A stretch of DNA of 37,260 bases from Nitrospirales bacterium (GTDB lineage: Bacteria; Nitrospirota; Nitrospiria; Nitrospirales; UBA8639). Of this stretch, positions 8,497-15,608 are shown piece by piece. The stretch is taken from contig JAHRAK010000044.1 in the NCBI GenBank assembly GCA_020027535.1, forward strand, positions 1 to 37,260, in the 5' to 3' direction. Made by a program: the position numbers and the translations under genes. The notes under the pieces were generated by a model. It was not told the origin of the DNA and did no database searches. It saw nothing but the letters and a program-made list of their open reading frames with translations. Each line of letters begins with the position of its first letter. Positions within the stretch are counted from its first letter, which is position 1.

Positions 8497-9992
8497 CTAT
8501 CTGGAATGACGTTGTGTAACCGCTTTAGCTGATTCGTCGAGACCAGGGAAAAGAATTTCGCGAGTGATGTTCATCATGCGTAGTTCATCCAAGATGCCTT
8601 TCTTTTTCGCTTTTGGCACGTTCAGAATGTAATGATCGTAAATGGGAATCTCGGAGTTCTGCCTTAGGATTTCACTGCGCTCGAACCGTTCATGAAATGC
8701 CGAAATGAGAAAGGCTGCAGACTGTGCTCGGATGCGCTCGAATGACCGTTGTGGTTCAATAATAAACACGCGGAAGAAATCTCTGGGATCGATTCTTTCC
8801 TCAAAAAAAGGTTTTTCCTGTCTGATTAAATGGTAGAGGCGACGATTGGCATGTTCGTATATGCTTGCGAATTGAGGATCAGGTTCGCGCTCTTTAATAT
8901 CGTCTCCTGTCCAACCCAGAAGCAAATTTTGTTCAGCGCGCGAGAGCTTGGAAAAATTGGCTATGATGCTGATGGTGTCGCTGTTGAAAGGCTTGACGAG
9001 TTCTTTCGGAACTGAGAATATGTGCAGGCGACCAGGTTTTTCATCAGATTCGCAAGCATTGAATAAAGCCACCAAAGGGTTTCGTGTGACGTCAAGGAGC
9101 CGGGTTTTGAGCCCGTGGTGCTGAGCCCGTGGTGCTGAGCCAAGACCCATTGAGAGAGAGCTGAGGTCGTGTCGCTAAAATCCTCCGGTCGCCGCGACAT
9201 AAGATCGAGAAGCATATTGCTTTCCTTGGTGCGAAGAATGAATTTGTTGTTTTGTGAACGTCGCATTACGGAAGGCCGCAGCTCCCATATATTGGCGGGC
9301 TCGCCTCGAAAATAGAGGAGGTAATCGGTGTGCTGCGCTCCAAGGTCGGTGCACACCTTGATTAAATCCGCCACACAATTGATGCGTTTGTTGTAGCTGG
9401 TGTGTTTGTAGGCTCTAGTGGAGGGGGGACCGTCTTTGAAAAGCTTTGCTTTCCAAGGTCGCGACCATCCGAGGTCCGCTCCTGTCAGGTCAGCTGCCGT
9501 TAGATCTGCACCTTCGAGTGTTGAACAACAGAGGTTGGCGTTGGCGAGACATGCGTTTGCGAACCTTGCTCCTTTGAGATTGGCTTGGGAAAGATCTGCT
9601 TTAGAGAACGTAGTGCTTGCCATACTTTTAACCCGGAGACTAGATCCAGAAAGCCGCGCATTATTGAATCTTGTACCAGCGAGATTGGCACCATCGAACT
9701 TTGAATTGGCCAATTGGGTATGTTGCAAGTTTGCGGACCAAAGATTGGCATTCCTCAAATCGGCACCTACGGTCTTATAAGGAGTGCTGAAGCACGATTT
9801 ATGACAGTTGGCTTTTCTGAGATTAATTCCAACTAAGGGGATATAGCCATCTTTATCTAGTTTTCCTGAGTTTCGAAACTCCTCGTAAATATTCGTGCCT
9901 TCAAAATCGGGAACAAAGTCTTCCTGTTCACGCCTCTTGTTCCAAGCCTTGACGCCTTCAAGAAGCCATTTGATGTGTTTGGGATTTGCCAT
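8497..9992 (-). pseudogene. Pentapeptide-repeat/FRG-domain protein gene, frameshifted by a 14-bp duplication
   Basis: Two overlapping minus-strand frames make one gene. The first (start 9992, or 10061 if the upstream ATG is used) begins MANPKHIKWLLEGVKAWN, then about 24 pentapeptide units of the A(D/N)LxxA type, then YFRGEPANIWELRPSVMR, the motif that names the FRG domain. The second continues QHHGLKTRLLDVTRNPLVALFNA, the FRG core, to the stop at 8497. At 9109-9136 a 14-base unit is present twice in tandem; removing one copy joins the frames exactly (QWVLAQHHGLKTRLLDV) and gives an intact 493-residue protein. FRG domains occur in proteins near phage-defence and mobile genes, with no function that I can state firmly. 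Base composition is more AT-rich than the flanks. Confidence 0.85.
9109..9141. repeat. 14-bp tandem duplication inside the FRG gene
   Basis: The unit GAGCCCGTGGTGCT occurs at 9109-9122 and 9123-9136, followed by a 5-base partial third copy. Because 14 is not a multiple of three, it shifts the reading frame of the FRG protein within its conserved core. Confidence 0.95.
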
Positions 9993-10233
9993 GGAACGCT
10001 TCTTCGCTCTTTCGTCGATATCTAGGATCTGGGGAATGCCCTCGTAGCTATCTAAGGGCATTGCCCACTGTTGCGGCTAACTTTCATTTAGTCAAGGACA
10101 TTGTATTTTTTCTTACTGTCTCCCATGCAATGATAATCCCCACCCCTTTTCGACAGTCTCGACGATAGGCTGTGCAGTGGGGTACGCGTATGCCGCCGAG
10201 GTTTGACGCTGCTTGTTTTAAAGGGTCGGCAGA

Positions 10234-10698
10234 TTACAAATTCTGAAGATGCGTGAAGTTCACCGCGGTATCCTGTCCTTTTGCCAAAGCTGCGAGATAC
10301 AGGTCGAGGTCTACGGTCACCAACGGAGTTTCAGCCGTGATAACCTCCAAGAGGGCCGCGTCGGTCAGCCCGAGCCGCTCGAATGCGTTGTTGCGCGAGG
10401 CGACCGCACTGGCAACGACGATTTCCTTGCTCTCTTGAATGATGAACTTGAGCCTGTCGAAAAAGCGAGAACGCTCAGGGTCTCTATGTTGAGCGAGCAG
10501 ATTAGATGTTTCAGTAAGCGTGTTTGGAGTTACGAACACCTGCTCCACGGGGTGGAGCAGGTCAATTAGGAGATCAAAATCTTCTACTGCAAATTTTTCT
10601 TGTAATCGGCGATGTTTGGCGATCAAGTCTCTCCCGACACTACCGACGATGAGTAACAGGAGCAGGTTCCCGTCGATGAAGAACCCGGCAGGAGTCAT
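10234..10698 (-). CDS. PIN-domain protein, probable ribonuclease toxin
   Basis: 154 residues with the spacing of a PIN nuclease: D9 (FFIDGN), E63 (TLTETSNLL), D113 (GLTDAALLE) and D130/D132 (TVDLDLYLA) can supply the acidic metal-binding cluster. PIN proteins cleave RNA and are commonly the toxin of toxin-antitoxin pairs. The start ATG lies four bases after the reconstructed stop of the small gene upstream (10703-10985), an arrangement that suggests translational coupling and a two-gene module. The N-terminal segment LLLLLIVGSVG is hydrophobic, as is normal for the first PIN strand and helix. The domain appears complete. The target is not known. Confidence 0.75.
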   Translation of the reverse strand: MTPAGFFIDGNLLLLLIVGSVGRDLIAKHRRLQEKFAVEDFDLLIDLLHPVEQVFVTPNTLTETSNLLAQHRDPERSRFFDRLKFIIQESKEIVVASAVASRNNAFERLGLTDAALLEVITAETPLVTVDLDLYLAALAKGQDTAVNFTHLQNL

Positions 10699-10702
10699 AA
10701 AT

Positions 10703-10985
10703 TCATTGAGAATCAGTCAGGACACGGTCCGTGACCGATATCATATGACCGTCATTGTCATTAATACACATGAGTTTATAGGAGCGTGCCGGAGGGCGAT
10801 TGCTGAGTGCAGTAGCTAGGTAGGGAAATGTTTTGCCACGGCCGGGAGAAACCGATAGTCACTTCCCAGTTATTTGAGGTGTTGTTGAACTCAACTTCTT
10901 CAAGGCCGCCGTTCGCGATCGTTTCATCAGTGAAGAGTTCAGCAACGTATTTTTTCGCCGTTCGTACGGCTTCCTTCACATCCAT
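10703..10985 (-). pseudogene. Small partner of the PIN gene, broken by a single-base frameshift
   Basis: The minus-strand ATG at 10985 opens a frame beginning MDVKEAVRTAKKYVAELF and continuing GLEEVEFNNTSNNWEVTIGFSRPW; it then runs into a meaningless tail that stops at 10776. One frame over, the sequence continues sensibly through TFPYLATALSNRPPARSYKL and CINDNDGHMISVTDRVL to a TGA at 10703. Dropping one A from the short A-run just after the GFSRPW codons joins the two parts into a 93-residue protein. I recall similar small proteins next to PIN genes but know no function; an antitoxin role is inferred from position. A sequencing error or a programmed slip at the A-run are alternatives to a true mutation. 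Confidence 0.7.
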
Positions 10986-11133
10986 TCAAGCCTCCATTCC
11001 ACTCATGCCGAAAGCGTAATCGTAACAGCGTGCGGTGGTCGAGACAAGAAAGATACTTCGTGGAGAATTCATGCCTGGAGTTGGCAGAATCTATTTCGTT
11101 TGCATCTGGAGAGACGGCGTTGCATGACGCCGG

Positions 11134-11180
11134 TTGTGTTTGTTCTTATGCTGGTGATATTATACGTGCAATATACGTAT
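11134..11180 (+). promoter_or_regulatory. Promoter and palindromic operator of the mazEF-type pair
   Basis: TTGTGT (11134-11139), 18 bases, then TATTAT (11158-11163) form a plausible sigma-70 promoter. Directly over and after it, 11161-11180 contains TATACGT and ACGTATA arms in inverted orientation, about 7 bases apart. An AAGGAG ribosome-binding site follows at 11181-11186. Ribbon-helix-helix antitoxins usually repress their own operon through such palindromes, so this is the likely autoregulatory site. Confidence 0.55.
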
Positions 11181-11191
11181 AAGGAGCGAAT

Positions 11192-11422
11192 ATGCAAAAG
11201 AAGCTGACCATCACCATAAACGAAGATGTCTATGCAGGTCTCCACCAAGTCGTGGGTAGACGCAAGATCAGCCGGTTTATCGAGTCCTTGGTCCGGCCTT
11301 ATGTCCTATATGGCGATCTTCAGGAGGGCTACCGACAGATGGCGGCGGATACCGTACGGGAAGCCGAGGCGATGGAGTGGATAGAGGGCACGGCCGAGGA
11401 TATCCGTGATGAAGCGAGGTGA
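11192..11422 (+). CDS. MazE-type ribbon-helix-helix antitoxin
   Basis: 76 residues. The N-terminus KKLTITINEDVYAGLHQVVGRRKISRFIESLV is a ribbon-helix-helix DNA-binding domain: a short beta strand followed by two helices. The C-terminal half is acidic (EAEAMEWIEGTAEDIRDEA) and would wrap the toxin. AAGGAG sits five bases before the ATG. The gene overlaps the MazF-family toxin gene by 14 bases, the classic antitoxin-first layout. It probably binds the palindrome just upstream. It looks intact, unlike its neighbours on the left. Confidence 0.85.
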   Translation: MQKKLTITINEDVYAGLHQVVGRRKISRFIESLVRPYVLYGDLQEGYRQMAADTVREAEAMEWIEGTAEDIRDEAR

Positions 11423-11729
11423 AGTCTGGTGGGTGAGATTCGGTCCGTCTGTCGGGGGAGAGATACGTAAGCAAAGGCCGGCCGTGGTCGTGACCAATGA
11501 TGTGGCTTTAGCTCATTTGAACAGAGTTCAGGTTGTCCCGCTGACCACCAATGTCAGCAGAGTGTATCCCGGTGAGACCATCGTTGTGATAAACGACCGG
11601 CCGCATAAGGCGATGGCCGATCAACTGACGACCGTGAGCAAGGAACGCCTGGCAGCGTTCTTCGGAACATTGTCCGATGGCGACATTGAAAGTTTGGATG
11701 CGACCGTCCGGCTATATTTGGGGTTGTAA
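11409..11729 (+). CDS. MazF/PemK-family mRNA interferase toxin
   Basis: 106 residues from the ATG at 11409 (a GTG one codon earlier is possible). Family hallmarks are the opening KRGEVWWVRFGPSVGGEIRKQRPAVVV, then VQVVPLTTNV, KAMADQLTTVSKERL and the C-terminal hydrophobic DATVRLYLGL. MazF toxins are ribosome-independent endoribonucleases that cut mRNA at short sequences and are held inactive by the antitoxin encoded just upstream with a 14-base overlap. The Arg of KQRP and the Thr of PLTTN, active-site positions in the family, are present. The gene looks intact. Confidence 0.92.
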   Translation: MKRGEVWWVRFGPSVGGEIRKQRPAVVVTNDVALAHLNRVQVVPLTTNVSRVYPGETIVVINDRPHKAMADQLTTVSKERLAAFFGTLSDGDIESLDATVRLYLGL

Positions 11730-11803
11730 GACATGACCCACGAAGAGACTCAGGTCACGACCCCAGGTCTTTTATGAAGGTAGTGAAAGCGACTTGCCGC
11801 TGC

Positions 11804-12364
11804 TTAATTCATGTTCGGGTCGGGGGGCATGTCGGCATACATGGCCATGTCTGTTCCCAGGGATCGCAGAATATTGCCCCACAATTGGCGGTGGTCCTTC
11901 TCGAACATCGTGGTGGAGTCGGCCGGTAGGGTCATCCACGACCCGGTTCGCATTTCGTTTTCCAATTGGCCTGGCGCCCAGCCAGAATACCCCATGAAGG
12001 CTCGAAAATTTCCCAATGAGGAAGGATCTTGTAGAAGATCTTCCAGGGCCTTCATGTTGCCACCCAGGTAGACGCCGTTAAAGACGTGGTGGGAATCTTG
12101 GGGCCCCTCGGGCGTCCGATAGAGGATCAGGAGGTTGTTCTTCTGGACCGGTCCTCCGGAAAAGACCCTGTGGTGTTGGCCTTCCAGGATGGGGACTTGC
12201 GGAAGCACTTCGGTGATGTTGATCTCTGTCGGTCGGTTGACGACGACCCCGAGCGCTCCTTCAGGCCCATGTTCGCACAACAGGATGACGGTCTGCCGAA
12301 AATTCGGGTCGCGGAGGCTGGGTCTTGCAACCAGGAAGATGCCCTTGCCAAGTGGGATATCCAT
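11804..12364 (-). CDS. YqgE/AlgH-family protein
   Basis: 186 residues, the full length for the family (DUF179). Typical blocks are KGIFLVARPSLRDPNFRQTVILLCEH at the start, GALGVVVNRPTE, VFSGGPVQKNNLLILYR, and FRAFMGYSGWAPGQLENEMRTGSWM. Members are widespread cytoplasmic proteins without an agreed biochemical activity; in pseudomonads AlgH was linked to alginate regulation. It lies convergent with the toxin gene with 74 bases between them, and upstream of a YggX-like gene on the same strand (152 bases between the two coding regions). Confidence 0.92.
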   Translation of the reverse strand: MDIPLGKGIFLVARPSLRDPNFRQTVILLCEHGPEGALGVVVNRPTEINITEVLPQVPILEGQHHRVFSGGPVQKNNLLILYRTPEGPQDSHHVFNGVYLGGNMKALEDLLQDPSSLGNFRAFMGYSGWAPGQLENEMRTGSWMTLPADSTTMFEKDHRQLWGNILRSLGTDMAMYADMPPDPNMN

Positions 12365-12516
12365 ACTGTGATCCTACAGGGGGAAATGGGGATTCGACAA
12401 GAGGTTGCGCCTGAAGGAAAAGCACTGTGGCCTCTCACCATTGGATCTTCTGCAGGCTGAGGCGAGTCAGGACACAGGCTTTGGCGGTTCCTCGATGCCG
12501 CGGTCGCCAATCCGTC

Positions 12517-12789
12517 TCAGGTTCGATAGTCCTTGAATTCCACGTCGGCATCAGGCAGTTTGAAAAATGCGCGCATTTGTTTTCTGAGGGTGGCGCGGCC
12601 ATTTTCGTCACCGAGGTTCAGGTGATATTCATTGATGACCATGGTTTTGACCCCGCCGGGTTTATTCCATTCGGTCCAACAGTTTTGGCACACGTTGTTC
12701 TTGACTTCTTCTTCGAGTTTTCCCAGGAAAAGCGGTTCGGTCATTTTCTCCGCTGGCTGTTCACACTTGAGACATTGAATCTCCGACAT
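12517..12789 (-). CDS. YggX-like Fe(II)-trafficking protein with a four-cysteine N-terminus
   Basis: 90 residues from the ATG at 12787-12789, chosen because AAGGAGGAG sits seven bases ahead; the longer frame up to 12873 has no such site. From residue 20 on it matches YggX: LFLGKLEEEVKNNV, then CWTEWNK, TMVINEYHLNL and LRKQMRAFF. YggX proteins protect iron-sulfur clusters and have been proposed to handle ferrous iron. Unusually, the N-terminus adds CLKC and a second pair CQNC replaces part of the usual helix, making a CxxC...CxxC set able to bind zinc or iron. Function beyond the family is not known. Confidence 0.75.
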   Translation of the reverse strand: MSEIQCLKCEQPAEKMTEPLFLGKLEEEVKNNVCQNCWTEWNKPGGVKTMVINEYHLNLGDENGRATLRKQMRAFFKLPDADVEFKDYRT

Positions 12790-12898
12790 GAATACTCCTC
12801 CTTGTGTGGCTGAACGCGTAATGTCCGTTGGGAGTGCGTGCTCCCCGGCCACAATCTTACCATGCCGGGTCAAAGCCTGAAAAGGAGACGCCGGTTGA

Positions 12899-12927
12899 TT
12901 GACGTTGCCCGGAGATCATGCTAGAAA
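12899..12927 (+). promoter_or_regulatory. Predicted sigma-70 promoter of the tRNA-Leu gene
   Basis: TTGACG (12899-12904) and TAGAAA (12922-12927) are separated by 17 bases, and the tRNA begins 21 bases after the -10 box. Confidence 0.55.
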
Positions 12928-12948
12928 ACAGGAATCCATGACGGTCAT

Positions 12949-13035
12949 GCCCGGATGGCGGAACTGGCAGACGCGCCAGACTCAAAATCTGGTTCTCGCA
13001 AGGGAGTCCGAGTTCGACCCTCGGTCCGGGCACCA
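12949..13035 (+). tRNA. tRNA-Leu (anticodon CAA)
   Basis: A complete 87-base tRNA with encoded CCA. The acceptor stem pairs GCCCGGA (12949-12955) with TCCGGGC (13025-13031). The anticodon stem CCAGA/TCTGG encloses the loop CTCAAAA, giving anticodon CAA, which reads UUG leucine codons. The long variable arm expected for tRNA-Leu follows, then the T arm CCGAG/CTCGG with TTCGACC. No T-rich terminator is seen just after it. Confidence 0.97.
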
Positions 13036-13186
13036 TTTGTCACTAATCCTGTTTTTCAATGAGTTAGACACTGGTTTTTCTTGATCGGCGGCGCACGCAG
13101 AAAGAGATCAATCAGAGAGCCTGCCAGCCTCAACCGGGAGGTTCACTTGGAGTTGGCGCCGTGTAAAGATTTCGAAGAGAAACCCC

Positions 13187-13215
13187 TTGACACTGTGTGA
13201 GGAGATCACTATAGT
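13187..13215 (+). promoter_or_regulatory. Strong predicted sigma-70 promoter
   Basis: TTGACA (13187-13192), a 17-base spacer and TATAGT (13210-13215): a perfect -35 and a 5 of 6 -10. It leaves a leader of about 105 bases before the secreted protein gene at 13331, ending in an AAGGAGGAG ribosome-binding site. Confidence 0.8.
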
Positions 13216-13330
13216 TGTGGGGCTTTAGGTCTGAAGAAAACTTAAGTCAGAGGAAGGATGGATTATTTCAGGTATCATTCCTTATTATTAGTGTTCGATT
13301 ATTAACTTACACTTCCTAAGGAGGAGCCAC

Positions 13331-14086
13331 ATGCGGAAGTTAAGGTATTTTGGAGCAGCAATCATTCTTGTCGGCTCAGTGAGCGTGGCCTTTGCGCAAG
13401 AGCGTGCGCCTCAACACTCCGGGTTCGGCACCGGGGTTGGAGAATCTCAAGGGTCCGGAACGCGTGCCCGTGTATTCGATCAGGACGACATGGAACGCTA
13501 TCTTTCAGCCCCGGAGACGATTCAAGGCGAAGTGGTGGCAGTTGATTATGCCGCAGGCAAACTGTACCTAGACATGGGCGGAAGTTCCCATGATGAACGT
13601 CAGACCCTTCGTGGTGGTTTGAACTTGAAGGAATTGTGGTTTGATGCCGAAACCAACATGGAAAACCTCAAGGCCGTGAACAAAGGGGATTATGTTGCCG
13701 TTTCCGCCGTTGACGAAACCACTGCAACGCAGAAGTTCAGTACGGGTCGGAAAATGGTTCGTGCCGTGTATGTCCTCGAAGGATCCCAGGTGCTTGGTGG
13801 CGCAGATAATCCTGACTTCGGTGGTGGGTTAGGGCAACGTCCCGATCCCACAAACTATCGGGGTATTGCGACACCGACGGCCGGTTACACCGGTGTTCCT
13901 GAGGGCGGGCTGCAAGAGGGTGCCGTGCAGGGAGGGATCACCTCCAGCGTCGGCGTCATCACGGGTGCCGCGCCTTGCTGGCAATGCGCTCCGCAACCGG
14001 ATACCGTGAACAGTAGAAATAAGCCAACGGTTGCCACCGATTATGGTGACAAGCGGGAGACCTTGAACAAAGGGACGGTTCAATAA
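13331..14086 (+). CDS. Secreted protein of unknown function
   Basis: 251 residues with a clear signal peptide (YFGAAIILVGSVSVAFAQ). AAGGAGGAG precedes the ATG. The middle of the mature protein, from IQGEVVAVDYAAGKLYLDMGG to NKGDYVAVSAVDE, looks like a small beta-barrel of the kind seen in exported stress or metal-related proteins. The C-terminal third is glycine- and proline-rich and probably disordered, with a single CWQC. I do not recognise the family. It is a single-gene unit with its own strong promoter, a long leader and a strong terminator, so it is likely well expressed or regulated in the leader. It is not obviously connected to its neighbours. Confidence 0.8.
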   Translation: MRKLRYFGAAIILVGSVSVAFAQERAPQHSGFGTGVGESQGSGTRARVFDQDDMERYLSAPETIQGEVVAVDYAAGKLYLDMGGSSHDERQTLRGGLNLKELWFDAETNMENLKAVNKGDYVAVSAVDETTATQKFSTGRKMVRAVYVLEGSQVLGGADNPDFGGGLGQRPDPTNYRGIATPTAGYTGVPEGGLQEGAVQGGITSSVGVITGAAPCWQCAPQPDTVNSRNKPTVATDYGDKRETLNKGTVQ

Positions 14087-14120
14087 GAGACTGGTCCCGG
14101 CGAGCAAAGTTGTGATCGAA

Positions 14121-14164
14121 AGAGAGCGTGTCGGCGTTCACGTCGGCACGCTCTCTTTGTTTGT
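14121..14164 (+). terminator. Rho-independent terminator
   Basis: A 16-base stem (14121-14136 with 14141-14156) around TTCA, starting AGAGAGCGTG and ending CACGCTCTCT, with two weak pairs, followed by TTGTTTGT. It closes the transcription unit of the secreted protein gene. Confidence 0.85.
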
Positions 14165-14222
14165 GTGACGGGTTTCGAGATCACCGGTTGCGTCCATCGC
14201 TTCAATCAAGAGGCCATAGCCA

Positions 14223-14468
14223 ATGAGTCAGGAAGTTGACCCCCACGCGATGTTGGACCTTCGGGGCGTGATCTGCCCCTATAATTTTGTCAAAACCAAA
14301 CTGAGGCTCGAAGCGATGCAACCCGGTCAGGTGCTGGAGGTCTTTCTGGATGATGGCGAACCCATCAGAAACGTCCCACAGAGCGTCGAAAACGAAGGTT
14401 ATACCATTATTCGCCGTGAACTGGTCGGCTCGTATCATCGTGTTTTCATTCAAAAAGGCGATGATTGA
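14223..14468 (+). CDS. TusA/SirA-like sulfur-carrier protein
   Basis: 81 residues, the usual size for TusA-like proteins. The signature is LDLRGVICPYNFVKTKLRLE near residues 11-30; its cysteine in the CP motif is the residue that carries persulfide sulfur. It continues with PGQVLEVFLDDGEPIRNVPQSV, the second typical block. TusA relays sulfur from cysteine desulfurase to tRNA thiolation, molybdenum cofactor and other uses, and related proteins act in sulfur-compound metabolism. It converges with rsmI, and the two coding regions overlap by 23 bases at their 3' ends. Which sulfur pathway it serves cannot be told here. Confidence 0.88.
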   Translation: MSQEVDPHAMLDLRGVICPYNFVKTKLRLEAMQPGQVLEVFLDDGEPIRNVPQSVENEGYTIIRRELVGSYHRVFIQKGDD

Positions 14469-15180
14469 CTTCCGGTTTTTGTTCCTGTCTCATTCGTTTT
14501 TTCCTTTTCTCTTTTCCCTGGATGACGAGCGTCATTTCTCCTTTGAACACTCGTGATGGCTTGGAGAGAAGGATTTCCTGTGCGGTGCCACGAATAATTT
14601 CTTCGTGGGCTTTTGTGAGTTCGCGGCCAATGGCGATCCGGCGGTCTCCGAAGATTTCCTTGATGGTGAGAAGCGTTGCCTCCATGCGATGGGGCGTTTC
14701 GAACAGAATAATGGTTTTGGAATCTTCCTGAAGGCTTTGCAGGAGACGGGTCCGGGCCACCGATTTTTTTGGCAGAAATCCAATGAACGTGAACGCGTCG
14801 GTGGGTAATCCGGCAACGGACAGGGCGGCGATCACCGAAGAGGGACCCGGCACCGGAACGATGGCAATGTCGATGGCAATGGCTCGGGTCACCAGATAGT
14901 AGCCCGGGTCCGAAATGAGTGGGGTGCCGGCATCAGAAACGAGGGCAATGGACTTCTCTTCTTTTAAAAGTTCCAGGAGAACTTGAGTTTTTTCTTCTTT
15001 GTTGAAATCATGATAACTCGTCAGGGGTGTCTGAATTTTGTAATGGCGACACAGTTTTTGGGTATGGCGGGTATCTTCCGCCGCAATGACCGATACTTCT
15101 TGTAAAATCCGATGGGCTCGGAAGGTGAGATCTTCCAGGTTTCCGATCGGTGTGCTGACGAGATACAAGGTTCCCGGCAT
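14446..15180 (-). CDS. rsmI: 16S rRNA 2'-O-methyltransferase RsmI
   Basis: 244 residues from the ATG at 15178-15180, chosen because MPGTLYLVSTPIGNLEDLT is the normal RsmI beginning and AGAGG lies eight bases ahead. Other blocks are VIAAEDTRHTQKLC, LVSDAGTPLISDPGY, VPVPGPSSVIAALSVAGLPTD and ILFETPHRM, all typical. RsmI uses S-adenosylmethionine to 2'-O-methylate C1402 in the decoding centre of 16S rRNA. The C-terminal end is strongly basic. A sigma-70 promoter lies just upstream. Confidence 0.96.
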   Translation of the reverse strand: MPGTLYLVSTPIGNLEDLTFRAHRILQEVSVIAAEDTRHTQKLCRHYKIQTPLTSYHDFNKEEKTQVLLELLKEEKSIALVSDAGTPLISDPGYYLVTRAIAIDIAIVPVPGPSSVIAALSVAGLPTDAFTFIGFLPKKSVARTRLLQSLQEDSKTIILFETPHRMEATLLTIKEIFGDRRIAIGRELTKAHEEIIRGTAQEILLSKPSRVFKGEMTLVIQGKEKRKKRMRQEQKPEVNHRLFE

Positions 15181-15221
15181 GAATGAGCCTCTGGTAGATT
15201 GGGTAATGCGTACGGGCAGCC

Positions 15222-15250
15222 ATTGTAAACGTTCACGGAGTCGTTGACAA
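15222..15250 (-). promoter_or_regulatory. Predicted sigma-70 promoter of rsmI
   Basis: On the minus strand, TTGTCA (15245-15250) and TACAAT (15222-15227) are 17 bases apart, about 40 bases before the rsmI start. Confidence 0.65.
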
Positions 15251-15300
15251 AATAAAGGGCTGACCGCAAGAGGGGAACCAAGAAAGAAAGGCCGTTTTTT

Positions 15301-15436
15301 CTCCCCTTTGTAAGAGAAGGTCAGGTGGGGTAGAGTCAACCACCCAAAAAGTACGGGGTTTCGCCGTCCTGAGGATGGTCTCTACCTCCCAACTTTTCCC
15401 TCTTCGGAAAAAGTTCCCGTCCTTACAAAGGAGGGG
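15301..15436. repeat. Possible repeat element with inverted ends
   Basis: The ends CTCCCCTTTGTAAG (15301-15314) and CTTACAAAGGAGGGG (15422-15436) are imperfect reverse complements sharing a 9-base core, about 110 bases apart. Inside, 15393-15420 has a smaller hairpin AACTTTTCC/GGAAAAAGTT. No coding region is seen. It may be a small non-autonomous element. Confidence 0.4.
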
Positions 15437-15451
15437 AATAGGTTACGATGG

Positions 15452-15473
15452 CGGGTTACGCTACGCTAACCCG
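15452..15473. repeat. Short palindrome of REP type
   Basis: CGGGTTACG and CTAACCCG face each other around a short centre, in the common intergenic form GGGTTACGCTACGCTAACCC. Confidence 0.6.
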
Positions 15474-15484
15474 ACTTACGGGCT

Positions 15485-15545
15485 CTATCCCCTATTTCCC
15501 GCATTAAGCGGGAAATAGGGGATAGGGCTAGGGTGAGGGTGAGGG
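15485..15545. repeat. REP-like element: perfect 18-bp inverted repeat with GGGTGAGGG tail
   Basis: Arms 15485-15502 and 15508-15525 are exact reverse complements (CTATCCCCTATTTCCCGC) around ATTAA, followed by GGCTAGGGTGAGGGTGAGGG. The layout matches the element at 7760-7797. It lies between the divergent rsmI and SDR genes. Confidence 0.75.
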
Positions 15546-15608
15546 GGCAAAAGACACTGGATTGCCGGTTAAACCGGTGCTGGGTATGAGCGAGGGAGGA
15601 AACGGGTG

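Noticed and set aside
12949-13035. tRNA-Leu as an integration site for the 8-11.7 kb patch
   Set aside because: No integrase is present and I see no second copy of the tRNA 3' end near the patch.
12899-13084. Small plus-strand frame over the tRNA gene
   Set aside because: It lies across a complete tRNA-Leu and its promoter; no protein is expected.
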